16,227 nt of DNA from Spirochaetota bacterium (GTDB lineage: Bacteria; Spirochaetota; UBA4802; JAFGJZ01): assembly GCA_023396615.1 (NCBI GenBank), contig JAEWVM010000087.1, positions 1 through 16,227 of the forward strand, read 5' to 3'. This document shows positions 8,761 through 16,217 of the stretch, piece by piece. Numbering within the stretch: position 1 is the stretch's first letter; every line of letters starts with the position of its first letter. The position numbers and the translations under genes are program-made. Under the pieces are notes generated by a model, which was given only the letters and a program-made list of their open reading frames with translations, was not told the DNA's origin and made no database searches.

Positions 8761-10229
8761 TGAAGAATTCAGCAGTTATTTTTTTTGATGACGGAATAAA
8801 AGAATCCGATATTACATTTGCCGGAAGAAGAACATATGAATTTATTGAAGAAGCTCTTTCTAATTCTTCTTTTGACGGTGAAATTTTTTATTCAATACCT
8901 GAAGATTTCTCAATTTCAATAGAAGGGAAAACTTTAATAACGCGCTCAAAAGGCAATTATGACGGTTGGATATCTTTGTTTGAAAAAACTTCTTCCGACA
9001 ACATTATCAAGATATTCGCGGATTCTCCTTTTATAGATTCAGAAATAATAAGCGAAATGCTTTCGATTCATACCGAATATCTGGCGGAATTCACATACAG
9101 TGAAAATTTACCTTCAGGACTTGCCTGCGAGATTTTTTCTGCAGAGTTAATTAAACTTCTTCCGAAAACCGATGAACAAATACTTCCTATTGCAGATGTT
9201 GTTAAGAAAAATATAAATAACTTCGATGTTGAATTGTACTATAAGGCTCCTGATCTGCGTGATAAAAGAATATCTTTCCGGACAAAGAACAAGCGCGACA
9301 AAGAAATCATGGAAAGAATGACTGCAAATGAAAAAATACCTGCATATTCTGAAATCAAAGAACTTATAGAGAACAATCCCGAAATACTTTATATCGCTCC
9401 AAGCTATTATGAAATCGAACTGACAGGAAAACGTAATTTTTCAGGAATAACTTCAGTTTTTCCCGCACTAAAAAACAAGCGTGATGACATGCAGCTTTCT
9501 CTTCTTGAGAATATTATTAACTCAGCAGATGCTTTTTCTCATGAATATGCCGTTTCTTTTGCCGGAAGCGGAGATCCTCTGAATCATTCTGATTTTCTGA
9601 AAGCATGCGATATTGCATTAAAATCACCTTTCCTATCAATGCTTATAATTGAAACAGATGCCGTATTTTCGGACGAAGCATTATTCGATTATCTCTCATC
9701 AAAAAAAGACCAGCGAATCAAAATTATCGCAGAAATAAACGGATTTGACTCAGAAACATATTCAAGAATACATTCTTCTTCTAATTTTAATTTAGCTCAC
9801 AAAAACATACTGCGCCTTAAAGAAATACTAGGGAAAGAAGCAGTATATCTGCAGATTCAAAAAATCAAAGAAACAGAAACTTTCCTGGATAAGTATTATG
9901 ATTTCTGGGAGAAAGAAGACTTTCAGATTATTTTAATGAAACAAAACACATATCTCGGACTTATTGAAGACCGTAAATATTATGATCTCTCTCCGATAGA
10001 AAGAACTCCATGCTGGCATCTTCAACGCGACTTTTTTATTCTTGCTGACGGAAGAGTTCCTTTTTGCCGTCAGGATATTGAACCAAAGTCTGCTGATTCT
10101 GTTTGTGAGAATCCGCTTAGAGAATTGTGGAATAAAAGAAAAAAGTACTTTATAGAAAATTACAAAAAAGATTATTCTTCTAATTCTAATTGCTCAATCT
10201 GTGATGAATGGTATTCTTTCTTTAATTAA
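8760..10229 (+). CDS. Spiro-SPASM protein: SpsF-like + cysteine-less radical-SAM-like + SPASM domains
   Basis: 489 residues starting at the ATG that overlaps the preceding TAA; an earlier in-frame ATG at 8691 lies deep inside the isomerase gene and is unlikely. Residues 1-135 align by eye with the neighbouring SpsF-like protein (FAGRRTYEFIEEAL with LAGKPLIDHVIERA; IFADSPFIDSE with ITADNPLTDPE; NLPSGLACEI with NIPLGTGTEI) but lack its QARM nucleotide loop. Residues 215-400 look like a radical SAM barrel: ELTGKRNFSGITS (220-232) has the register of ELTxxCNxxCxxC with Arg225, Gly229 and Ser232 where cysteines belong, and FAGSGDPL (267-274) matches the GGEP-type SAM motif. Residues 415-485 are a SPASM domain with Cys418, 436, 449, 478 and 481, including FFILADGRVPFCRQD. 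The name follows a family I recall as limited to spirochaetes. No function is known. Confidence 0.8.
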   Translation: MKNSAVIFFDDGIKESDITFAGRRTYEFIEEALSNSSFDGEIFYSIPEDFSISIEGKTLITRSKGNYDGWISLFEKTSSDNIIKIFADSPFIDSEIISEMLSIHTEYLAEFTYSENLPSGLACEIFSAELIKLLPKTDEQILPIADVVKKNINNFDVELYYKAPDLRDKRISFRTKNKRDKEIMERMTANEKIPAYSEIKELIENNPEILYIAPSYYEIELTGKRNFSGITSVFPALKNKRDDMQLSLLENIINSADAFSHEYAVSFAGSGDPLNHSDFLKACDIALKSPFLSMLIIETDAVFSDEALFDYLSSKKDQRIKIIAEINGFDSETYSRIHSSSNFNLAHKNILRLKEILGKEAVYLQIQKIKETETFLDKYYDFWEKEDFQIILMKQNTYLGLIEDRKYYDLSPIERTPCWHLQRDFFILADGRVPFCRQDIEPKSADSVCENPLRELWNKRKKYFIENYKKDYSSNSNCSICDEWYSFFN

Positions 10230-10241
10230 AGGTTTAATCAA

Positions 10242-11003
10242 TTGGTTGTTTGCAAACGTATAAAAAAACAAAACTGTGCGATAATACAGGCAAGAATGAC
10301 TTCAAAGCGCCTTTCCGGAAAATGCATGAAGGACCTTGCCGGAAAACCCCTCATTGATCATGTAATAGAAAGAGCAAAAGCGATCAAGGGAATTAACCAT
10401 GTTATTCTTGCTGTACCCGACTCTTCTGAAAGCAGTCCCCTCATCGAAAGGGCTCAAGCTCTCGGGATAGAATCCTTTATGGGTTCGGAGGATAATGTTC
10501 TTTCCAGATATTATAATGCAGCAGTTAAATACGGTGCCGAATTTATAATCAGAATAACAGCTGATAATCCGCTTACAGATCCTGAATATGCTTCAATGGC
10601 TCTTGAAATTGCAACAGAATCAGAAGCGGATCTTTGCTCAATTTCAAACATTCCTCTCGGTACCGGGACTGAAATTATTAAGTTTTCCGCTCTGAAGGAA
10701 GCTTTTGAAAACGCTGAAAGACCATATCACTATGAACATGTTACTCCTTACATCAAAGAGCATCCTGAAATATTTTCAATTGAACGACATTCCGTTGAGA
10801 TTCAAGACTTCATTGAAGGCTTACGTCTTACTGTAGACACCGAAGAAGACTATCAAATGATGAACATTATTTTTTCTGCTTTATATAAAGGGAATATTTT
10901 TTCTCTCAAAGATGTTCTGAATTTTCTTAAAGAAAATACTGCAATAGCTGAATCCAATTTGAATGTTCAGCAGAGAAAAATGACCCATTCGGAAAAAGCA
11001 TAA
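10242..11003 (+). CDS. SpsF-like cytidylyltransferase-family protein
   Basis: 253 residues in the nucleotide-sugar cytidylyltransferase superfamily (COG1861/SpsF, related to CMP-sialic acid and CMP-KDO synthetases). The start is TTG at 10242, 9 bases after AAAGG; the only later ATG would cut off the nucleotide loop, so TTG is well supported. IIQARMTSKRLSGK (14-27) is the signature loop for the nucleotide triphosphate, ITADNPLTDPE (105-115) includes the metal-binding Asp108 region, and YHYEHVTPYI (162-171) is typical of SpsF proteins. It would activate a sugar acid for surface glycans or protein glycosylation; the substrate cannot be read from the sequence. It follows the spiro-SPASM gene by 12 bases and resembles that protein's N-terminal domain. 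Some members are annotated as glycosyltransferases. Confidence 0.85.
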   Translation: MVVCKRIKKQNCAIIQARMTSKRLSGKCMKDLAGKPLIDHVIERAKAIKGINHVILAVPDSSESSPLIERAQALGIESFMGSEDNVLSRYYNAAVKYGAEFIIRITADNPLTDPEYASMALEIATESEADLCSISNIPLGTGTEIIKFSALKEAFENAERPYHYEHVTPYIKEHPEIFSIERHSVEIQDFIEGLRLTVDTEEDYQMMNIIFSALYKGNIFSLKDVLNFLKENTAIAESNLNVQQRKMTHSEKA

Positions 11004-11006
11004 CAC

Positions 11007-11540
11007 ATGAAATCTTTCTTCTCCATTCGTGAAACCTCATACTGCGCAGTGTTCGTTGCCTTTATAACAGCCGGAGCTTATATATCATTTCCAATAGGAC
11101 CTGTTCCCATTGTTCTTCAGAATTTTTTCATTCTGCTTGCTTCTCTATTTTTAAAGCCGCGTTTAATGCTTTTAACAATTGTCGTCTACCTTTTTGCCGG
11201 ACTTATCGGTCTTCCTGTTTTTTCAGGCGGCAAATCAGGAATTATACATTTTCTAGGTCCGACTGGGGGTTTTCTGTTATCTTATATTCCTGCATCATTT
11301 CTTGCTTCTTTATTCAGAAATAAAACAAAATTCAATTTCTATTTTTCTTCTGTCGGCGCATCTCTGATTTTCATTATTGTTGTTTATAGCATCGGAGTGT
11401 CATGGATGATTCCAACTTTTGGATTTAATAAATCTGTATATTTCGGTTTAATTCCTTTTATAATTCCTGATGTCATAAAAGCTGCTGCGGCAATAGCAAT
11501 AGACAAAACTCTTTCGAATAAAATATTGACTCATGACTGA
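11007..11540 (+). CDS. bioY: BioY, substrate-binding S component of biotin ECF transporter
   Basis: 177 residues of almost wholly hydrophobic sequence with about six membrane helices. It carries BioY hallmarks: GPVPIVLQNFFILLAS (residues 31-46), FAGLIGLPVFSGG and FLGPTGGFLLSYIPA. It captures biotin in the membrane and hands it to the energising module encoded next. Its ATG is 3 bases past the preceding stop with only a weak ribosome site, so it is probably translated by coupling. It overlaps bioM by 8 bases. No biotin synthesis genes are visible here, in keeping with uptake. Confidence 0.92.
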   Translation: MKSFFSIRETSYCAVFVAFITAGAYISFPIGPVPIVLQNFFILLASLFLKPRLMLLTIVVYLFAGLIGLPVFSGGKSGIIHFLGPTGGFLLSYIPASFLASLFRNKTKFNFYFSSVGASLIFIIVVYSIGVSWMIPTFGFNKSVYFGLIPFIIPDVIKAAAAIAIDKTLSNKILTHD

Positions 11541-12285
11541 ACTCGTCAGAACAGAGAATCTTAGTTACGCATTCAAAGACGGAAATTTTGCCTTCAAAAA
11601 TGTTTCTCTTACCATCAATGAAGATGAATTCATTATATTTACCGGTCGCAACGGTTCAGGAAAATCTATTTTTCTTCAACATTTAAACGCACTCTATAAA
11701 CCGACTTCAGGAAATATCTTTTTCTTCGGAAAAGATAATATGGCAGAATCAGAAATTCGTTCAAAGATTACATACGTTTTTCAGAATCCCGATGCTCAGA
11801 TAATCGGAATGACTGTACTTGAAGATGTAATGTTCGGACCACTAAATACCGGAACAAGTGAAACCGATGCGAGAAATAAATCAAAACATATTCTCAAACA
11901 ACTTGGAATGAACCGATTTGATAATGCTTTTCCATACAATTTATCAGGCGGAGAAAAACGAAAACTTGCAATAGCTTCAACAGCTGTTAACGATTCTTCT
12001 ATTATAATTTTTGATGAACCTTTTGAAAATCTGGATTATGAGGGTACAATTGCTGTTCTGCGTCTTATGATAAATCTCCGAAAAAGAAAAAAAACAATCA
12101 TCGTTGTCACCCATGATCTTGAAAAAATCGCAGCACATTCTACACGCATAATAGTTATGAACAAAGGCAGGATATCCGCTGACGGAAAACCGGAGCAAGT
12201 CTGTTCCGACTTAGCCCGGTTCGGAGTCCGTCCGTTAAAAGCTTCGCGCTTAAAAGAAATGACTTGGCTTGAAAATGAAGCTTGA
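11533..12285 (+). CDS. bioM: BioM, ATPase of biotin ECF transporter
   Basis: A 250-residue ABC ATPase of the EcfA/CbiO type. Walker A GRNGSGKS (38-45), Q-loop VFQNPDAQIIG (82-92) with the QNPD form typical of ECF ATPases, signature LSGGE (137-141), Walker B IIIFDEP (157-163) and the switch His194 are all intact. Only one ATPase gene is present, so a homodimer is expected, as in BioMNY systems, in contrast to the EcfA1/EcfA2 pair of group II transporters. It sits between bioY and bioN with overlaps on both sides. Confidence 0.92.
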   Translation: MTELVRTENLSYAFKDGNFAFKNVSLTINEDEFIIFTGRNGSGKSIFLQHLNALYKPTSGNIFFFGKDNMAESEIRSKITYVFQNPDAQIIGMTVLEDVMFGPLNTGTSETDARNKSKHILKQLGMNRFDNAFPYNLSGGEKRKLAIASTAVNDSSIIIFDEPFENLDYEGTIAVLRLMINLRKRKKTIIVVTHDLEKIAAHSTRIIVMNKGRISADGKPEQVCSDLARFGVRPLKASRLKEMTWLENEA

Positions 12286-12976
12286 TGCAAAAACAAAAAT
12301 TATTTCTGTATTTCTTCTTTCCTCGGCAAGTTTCGCTTCAGATAAAATACTTCTTTTTGTTTATATCATCTCGCTTGCGGGATTTATTTTTTCAAGCGGT
12401 ATAAGAATTAAATCGCTCAAATTCGCACTTCCGGTTTTCATTTTCTCTTTATCTGTTTTTATTCTAAAAGCTGTATCTTATCAGAACGGATTTATCTTTA
12501 ATATAAAGCACTCATGGATTCTTCCCGCTAAAATACTATCATCTTCTTATCTTGGAATTCTCATGATTTTATCAACAGATATGCTTTCATTGTCAAAGGC
12601 GGTTTCTTTTTTAATAAGTCCTTTTCCTTTTTTAAAATACTTTGGAATAAATACAGTATTATCTCTTTCTGCTTTAAATGTTAAAATGTTTTCAACTATA
12701 TGGGATTATAAATTAAAAGCGGCAAAAAGCCGTTCTGCAGTTTTATCTCCAAGATTCCTGACAGGTTTTTCTATTTCAATGATTACTGCCGCACTCCGGC
12801 ATTCTGAAGAAACAGCACTGGCTCTCGAATCCAGAAATTATACTGGTGAACTAAAATCCGGCTTCACTTCAATGAGATTGATAGATTACACCGCAATCAT
12901 ATTTTCAATTGCTGCATTTTTATATGCAGTTGTTGATTTTATTATTTTATCACGTCAGCTATTTAATCAATCCTGA
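12275..12976 (+). CDS. bioN: BioN, EcfT-type transmembrane component of biotin transporter
   Basis: 233 residues from the ATG at 12275; a TTG two codons upstream is less likely. It starts 11 bases inside bioM. Four to six membrane segments surround a cytoplasmic helical stretch that holds the two coupling motifs for the ATPases: AAKSRSAVLSP (149-159) and LALESRNYTG (182-191). Canonical EcfT proteins have Ala-Arg-Gly in these places; here they read Ser-Arg-Ser and Ser-Arg-Asn, keeping the central Arg. Identity rests on these motifs and on the bioY-bioM context. The last 18 bases overlap the end of the convergent gene. Confidence 0.85.
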   Translation: MKLDAKTKIISVFLLSSASFASDKILLFVYIISLAGFIFSSGIRIKSLKFALPVFIFSLSVFILKAVSYQNGFIFNIKHSWILPAKILSSSYLGILMILSTDMLSLSKAVSFLISPFPFLKYFGINTVLSLSALNVKMFSTIWDYKLKAAKSRSAVLSPRFLTGFSISMITAALRHSEETALALESRNYTGELKSGFTSMRLIDYTAIIFSIAAFLYAVVDFIILSRQLFNQS

Positions 12977-14155
12977 TAAAAGGTTCATCAGTGCAGCGAA
13001 AGTTGTCATAACGTTACCTGCAAAAAATACACATAATACAGAAACAAAAAGAAAAAGAAATAAAATGAAAATCAGAATGAGTCTTCGGCTCACGGATTTT
13101 GACGGATTCTTTTTCATTATCAAAACAGCCTCTGTAAAAAGGGCCTGACGTACGTTTATTATAGAAGAAAATAAAACTGAAACTATTACAATACCGACTA
13201 AGAGAAACACTGCTCCTCCGAAAGTCACTACAGGAGAAACATTCGATGAGCCTGTTCCGAATCTGAGGAAGAAATTAACCATTGGATTATCCGATACAGA
13301 GGATCCTGAAATAAGTGCCATAAAAAAAGAATACGAAGATGATAAAGATATTGCCGCTATAGAAAATATAATGGAATAAAAGAAGCCGAATATTATTTCT
13401 ATTATAAAAAGATAAAACGGGATATTAAAAAATTCACCGTAAAAAAACTTAATAAGTGAGCGAATTGATTCCTTTACCAGATATGAATCATAGGCAATTG
13501 CTGCAGCTGCAAAATTCTTTAAAACAACAAAAATTATTATAAAGAAAACAAGAACCGAAACAAACGGAGCAGCTAAAGCCGAGTATAGAAGTGAAGCTTT
13601 TCCAAGAAAATAAGCAGGCAAACAGGCTAATCCGGCAAGTATGGTAAAACCGACGGAAGAAATAAAGATTGAAAAGAAATCATCCCTGAAATCATAGGTC
13701 ACAATCTTTAAATCAATATGTTTACGTTTCGGATTGTTTTTTCTGAATAGAATAATTTTCGAAAAGAAATATAGAAGAAGATTATATGAAAAAAACAAAC
13801 CCAAAGCAGCAATTATAACTGCAGAAATAGAGAATCCCGGATGCGAAAGAAAAAATGAAAAATTCTTTCTGAAAATTACCGTACCGATAAGAACTAAGGC
13901 AAAAATTGCAAAAAAGTATAAAACACCCAGAGAAATATTAAATGGAATGAATCCGAATCTAAAGCCTTTGAATATATCTTCAAATACAGGCTTGTCTGCT
14001 TCTTCCTTAGAAGACCTGAATGAAATTAGTTCTTTTCTCGTATCAATTACAATTTTATTGGAACATTCCGAGCAGAAAAAATGAACTTTTTTATTTACGA
14101 CGGAGTTATCGGGAATCGAATGAACTTTTCCGCATTTTTTGCATCTAACATCCAT
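12959..14155 (-). CDS. Zinc-ribbon multi-pass membrane protein, function unknown
   Basis: 398 residues. The N-terminus is an MJ0042-like zinc ribbon with Cys5, Cys8, Cys28 and Cys31 and SIPDNSV between the pairs. A short polar linker follows, then about seven hydrophobic segments near residues 74-95, 107-136, 160-185, 191-213, 244-270, 310-335 and 357-380, with positively charged loops such as RKNNPKRKH (138-146). I recognise no enzymatic or transport motif. The ribosome site is weak (AGG 9 bases upstream). A possible promoter overlaps the end of the upstream gene. It may sense, assemble or scaffold something in the inner membrane, but this is not shown by the sequence. Confidence 0.75.
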   Translation of the reverse strand: MDVRCKKCGKVHSIPDNSVVNKKVHFFCSECSNKIVIDTRKELISFRSSKEEADKPVFEDIFKGFRFGFIPFNISLGVLYFFAIFALVLIGTVIFRKNFSFFLSHPGFSISAVIIAALGLFFSYNLLLYFFSKIILFRKNNPKRKHIDLKIVTYDFRDDFFSIFISSVGFTILAGLACLPAYFLGKASLLYSALAAPFVSVLVFFIIIFVVLKNFAAAAIAYDSYLVKESIRSLIKFFYGEFFNIPFYLFIIEIIFGFFYSIIFSIAAISLSSSYSFFMALISGSSVSDNPMVNFFLRFGTGSSNVSPVVTFGGAVFLLVGIVIVSVLFSSIINVRQALFTEAVLIMKKNPSKSVSRRLILIFILFLFLFVSVLCVFFAGNVMTTFAALMNLLSGLIK

Positions 14156-14182
14156 AAAGACCAGCCTGATTTCTATTCTATA

Positions 14183-14212
14183 ATAATCTTAAAGTTTTTC
14201 TGAGAAAGTCAA
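14183..14212 (-). promoter_or_regulatory. Possible promoter for the zinc-ribbon membrane protein
   Basis: On the minus strand TTGACT (14212-14207) is followed after 18 bases by GATTAT (14188-14183). The -35 overlaps the stop of the YkgJ-like gene. The -10 is a modest match and the operon could equally continue through the 53-base gap. Confidence 0.3.
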
Positions 14213-14634
14213 GAAAACATTACTCCGCGCCATTTAGAAATAAAAAAATCCTCAACCATTCTTGTTTTATAAGGTCTTCCGAGAAAAGTGTTTTTGCATC
14301 CCATATAAGCCGAACATTCATAAGGTTTTACATCATGCACTGTACACAATCCGTCCTCAGAAAGAAAAATGCATCTGCCCTTTTCTTCTTCGTAATAATC
14401 AGGTGCAATCTTTCCGGGCTGACACAGTAGGTTTTTACCTTTCAATTTTGCAGGAGCAGGAATGATTACTGTTATGTTTTTGTGAACATATTTCTTTTTC
14501 ACAAGATAAGTATCTACAAGTTCACTTACAGAAATTTTAAGCTTTCCGGCTATTTTCGGAAGATCCGAAGGAATAAGCCTCCCCGGATCATTCTGACATG
14601 CGCTTACACAGTCTTTACAGGAACATCCGCTCAT
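14209..14634 (-). CDS. YkgJ-family cysteine cluster protein (putative Zn/Fe-chelating domain)
   Basis: 141 residues with nine cysteines in the YkgJ (PF03692-like) order: Cys4, 6, 9 and 13 at the N-terminus (GCSCKDCVSACQ), Cys71, Cys88 and Cys97 in GRCIFLSEDGLCTVH, and Cys107 and Cys113 in KPYECSAYMGC. LIPSDLPKIAGKL (20-32) is the typical helix after the first cluster. The family is thought to bind zinc or iron-sulfur; its role is not established. The ATG overlaps the helicase stop as ATGA with no separate ribosome site, so it is translationally coupled to the helicase. Confidence 0.85.
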   Translation of the reverse strand: MSGCSCKDCVSACQNDPGRLIPSDLPKIAGKLKISVSELVDTYLVKKKYVHKNITVIIPAPAKLKGKNLLCQPGKIAPDYYEEEKGRCIFLSEDGLCTVHDVKPYECSAYMGCKNTFLGRPYKTRMVEDFFISKWRGVMFS

Positions 14635-16151
14635 TTATTAATTCCGAAAATACCGAGAATTTTTCCGACAATTGATTTTTTCTTCTTTTCGGATTTGATC
14701 ATTTCTTCAGAAACCTTGAAGTTCTCACCGTATTTTTTACGGTAATATTCAACTCTTTGTTCAACCGACCCTTTCGGTTTACCTTTAAATTGAGGTTTTG
14801 GTCTGTTTTTATTCTGAAAATTATCCTGAGAAGTTAACTGTTTCTTGTTTTCTGAATCCTTATCAAATACGGTATGCTTTTTATGCACAGGTTTATCATA
14901 CGATGAATGCGAGGCATTTGTCTTTTTCGCGAATTTATCCTGTCTTCTGTCATGTGACTGATTCTTCTGCATGTGATGACGCTTATCATCACGCGGCATC
15001 CGGATATCTTTGCTTGAATCTTCTGCAAGCATTGAGTCTTCTATCACTCCTGCCGGGATCTTTCTGCCGAGATAGTTTTCAATTGCAGGCAGATTATAAA
15101 CGAATTTTTCGCAGGCAAAAGCAACAGCTCTTCCCTTCTTTCCGGCACGGGCAGTACGTCCGATTCTATGAACATAATTCTCGCAATCATCGGGGAGATC
15201 GTAGTTAATGACTATGTCCAAATCATCAACATGCAGTCCCCTGGCAGCAACATCAGTTGCGACAAGAAACTTGATCTTGCCTTCTTTAATTCCGTCAATT
15301 ATCCGCTGACGTTTTTTCTGGGGAAGATCACCAATGATATACTCATTTTCGAAACCGTTGTTTTTCAGGCGGAAAGAAATCTCTTCAACCTTGTTCTTTG
15401 TGTTTGAAAATATTATAGCACTTTCCGGCTTATCATTTTTCAAAATTCCGAGAAGAAGCTTCATCTTCTCATCACCGCCGACGTGATAAAGTGTCTGTTC
15501 TATAGCGTCCACTGTAACCGATTCGGGAGATATTTCTATTTCAGCAGGAGACGACATATATTCCCATGCAAGAGAACGGACTTTTGAACTCAGTGTCGCA
15601 CTGAAAAGCATGGTAATTCTTTCTCCGGCAGGCGGCATCTTTTTAAGAATAAAGCGGATATCGGGAATAAAACCCATGTCAAACATGCGGTCTGCTTCAT
15701 CAACAATAGCCGCTCCGAATTCCGAAAGAGAAAGCTTTTTGCTTTTTAAAAAATCAATAAGTCTGCCGGGAGTTGCGATACAGAAATCAACTCCGTCCTG
15801 AAGAAGCATTTCCTGCTTCGCATAGCCGACTCCTCCGTAAAAGCTTCCTATCTTGTACGGCAGATATTTTCCAAGAAGTTTTGCTTCTTCCTCAATCTGT
15901 ACGGCAAGTTCGCGTGTCGGAACAAGAATGAGCGCCTTCTTTCTTTTTATTTTATCCGTCATAAATAGCTGAAAAATTGAAAGCAGAAACGCTGCTGTTT
16001 TTCCGGTTCCTGTCTGCGACTGGGCAAGAATATCTTTAGCAGCAAGAGTGTGTTTAAATGTTTGTTCCTGAACAGGTGTCGCTTCTGAAAAACCCGCTGA
16101 ATCAATTCCTTTCTGAATATCGGGGTGAAAATTAAATTCGGTAAATTTCAT
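14631..16151 (-). CDS. DEAD-box ATP-dependent RNA helicase (RhlE-like)
   Basis: 506 residues from the ATG at 16151, which has AAGGA 6 bases upstream; an ATG 17 codons earlier lacks a ribosome site. All DEAD-box motifs are present: Q motif TPVQEQTF (25-32), motif I AQSQTGTGKT (43-52), Ia PTRELA (78-83), TPGR (127-130), II DEAD (151-154), III SAT (184-186), V RGLHVDD (304-310) and VI HRIGRTAR (328-335). The C-terminal 130 residues are a low-complexity basic tail rich in Lys, Arg, His, Asn and Gln, ending in a hydrophobic KSIVGKILGIFG patch. Such helicases unwind short RNA duplexes in ribosome assembly or mRNA decay, often for growth in the cold. The tail is likely an RNA- or partner-binding region. 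RhlE is the closest type by eye; CsdA/DeaD and SrmB are alternatives. Confidence 0.93.
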   Translation of the reverse strand: MKFTEFNFHPDIQKGIDSAGFSEATPVQEQTFKHTLAAKDILAQSQTGTGKTAAFLLSIFQLFMTDKIKRKKALILVPTRELAVQIEEEAKLLGKYLPYKIGSFYGGVGYAKQEMLLQDGVDFCIATPGRLIDFLKSKKLSLSEFGAAIVDEADRMFDMGFIPDIRFILKKMPPAGERITMLFSATLSSKVRSLAWEYMSSPAEIEISPESVTVDAIEQTLYHVGGDEKMKLLLGILKNDKPESAIIFSNTKNKVEEISFRLKNNGFENEYIIGDLPQKKRQRIIDGIKEGKIKFLVATDVAARGLHVDDLDIVINYDLPDDCENYVHRIGRTARAGKKGRAVAFACEKFVYNLPAIENYLGRKIPAGVIEDSMLAEDSSKDIRMPRDDKRHHMQKNQSHDRRQDKFAKKTNASHSSYDKPVHKKHTVFDKDSENKKQLTSQDNFQNKNRPKPQFKGKPKGSVEQRVEYYRKKYGENFKVSEEMIKSEKKKKSIVGKILGIFGINK

Positions 16152-16189
16152 AAAATCCTTGTGTAATGCGATAAATCGTATTTTCTCTA

Positions 16190-16217
16190 ATTCTAAAATC
16201 AAATCCGCATTTGTAAA
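16190..16217 (-). promoter_or_regulatory. Putative sigma-70 promoter for the helicase operon
   Basis: Minus strand TTTACA (16217-16212), 16 bases, TAGAAT (16195-16190). A transcript would start near 16183 and give a leader of about 30 bases that carries the AAGGA site before the helicase ATG. Confidence 0.45.

Noticed and set aside
10248..10257. Perfect palindrome GTTTGCAAAC at the start of the SpsF-like gene
   Set aside because: It lies within the coding region, is only 10 bases, and does not match a BirA or other known operator in length; chance is sufficient.
12909..13148. 79-codon plus-strand frame across the bioN end
   Set aside because: It is the antisense of the zinc-ribbon membrane protein and of bioN, with biased composition and no ribosome site.
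13734..14084. 116-codon plus-strand frame
   Set aside because: Wholly antisense to the zinc-ribbon membrane protein, whose zinc ribbon and membrane segments are clearly the real product.
14798..15208. 136-codon plus-strand frame
   Set aside because: Antisense to the helicase motif V/VI and tail region; composition is that of a shadow frame.
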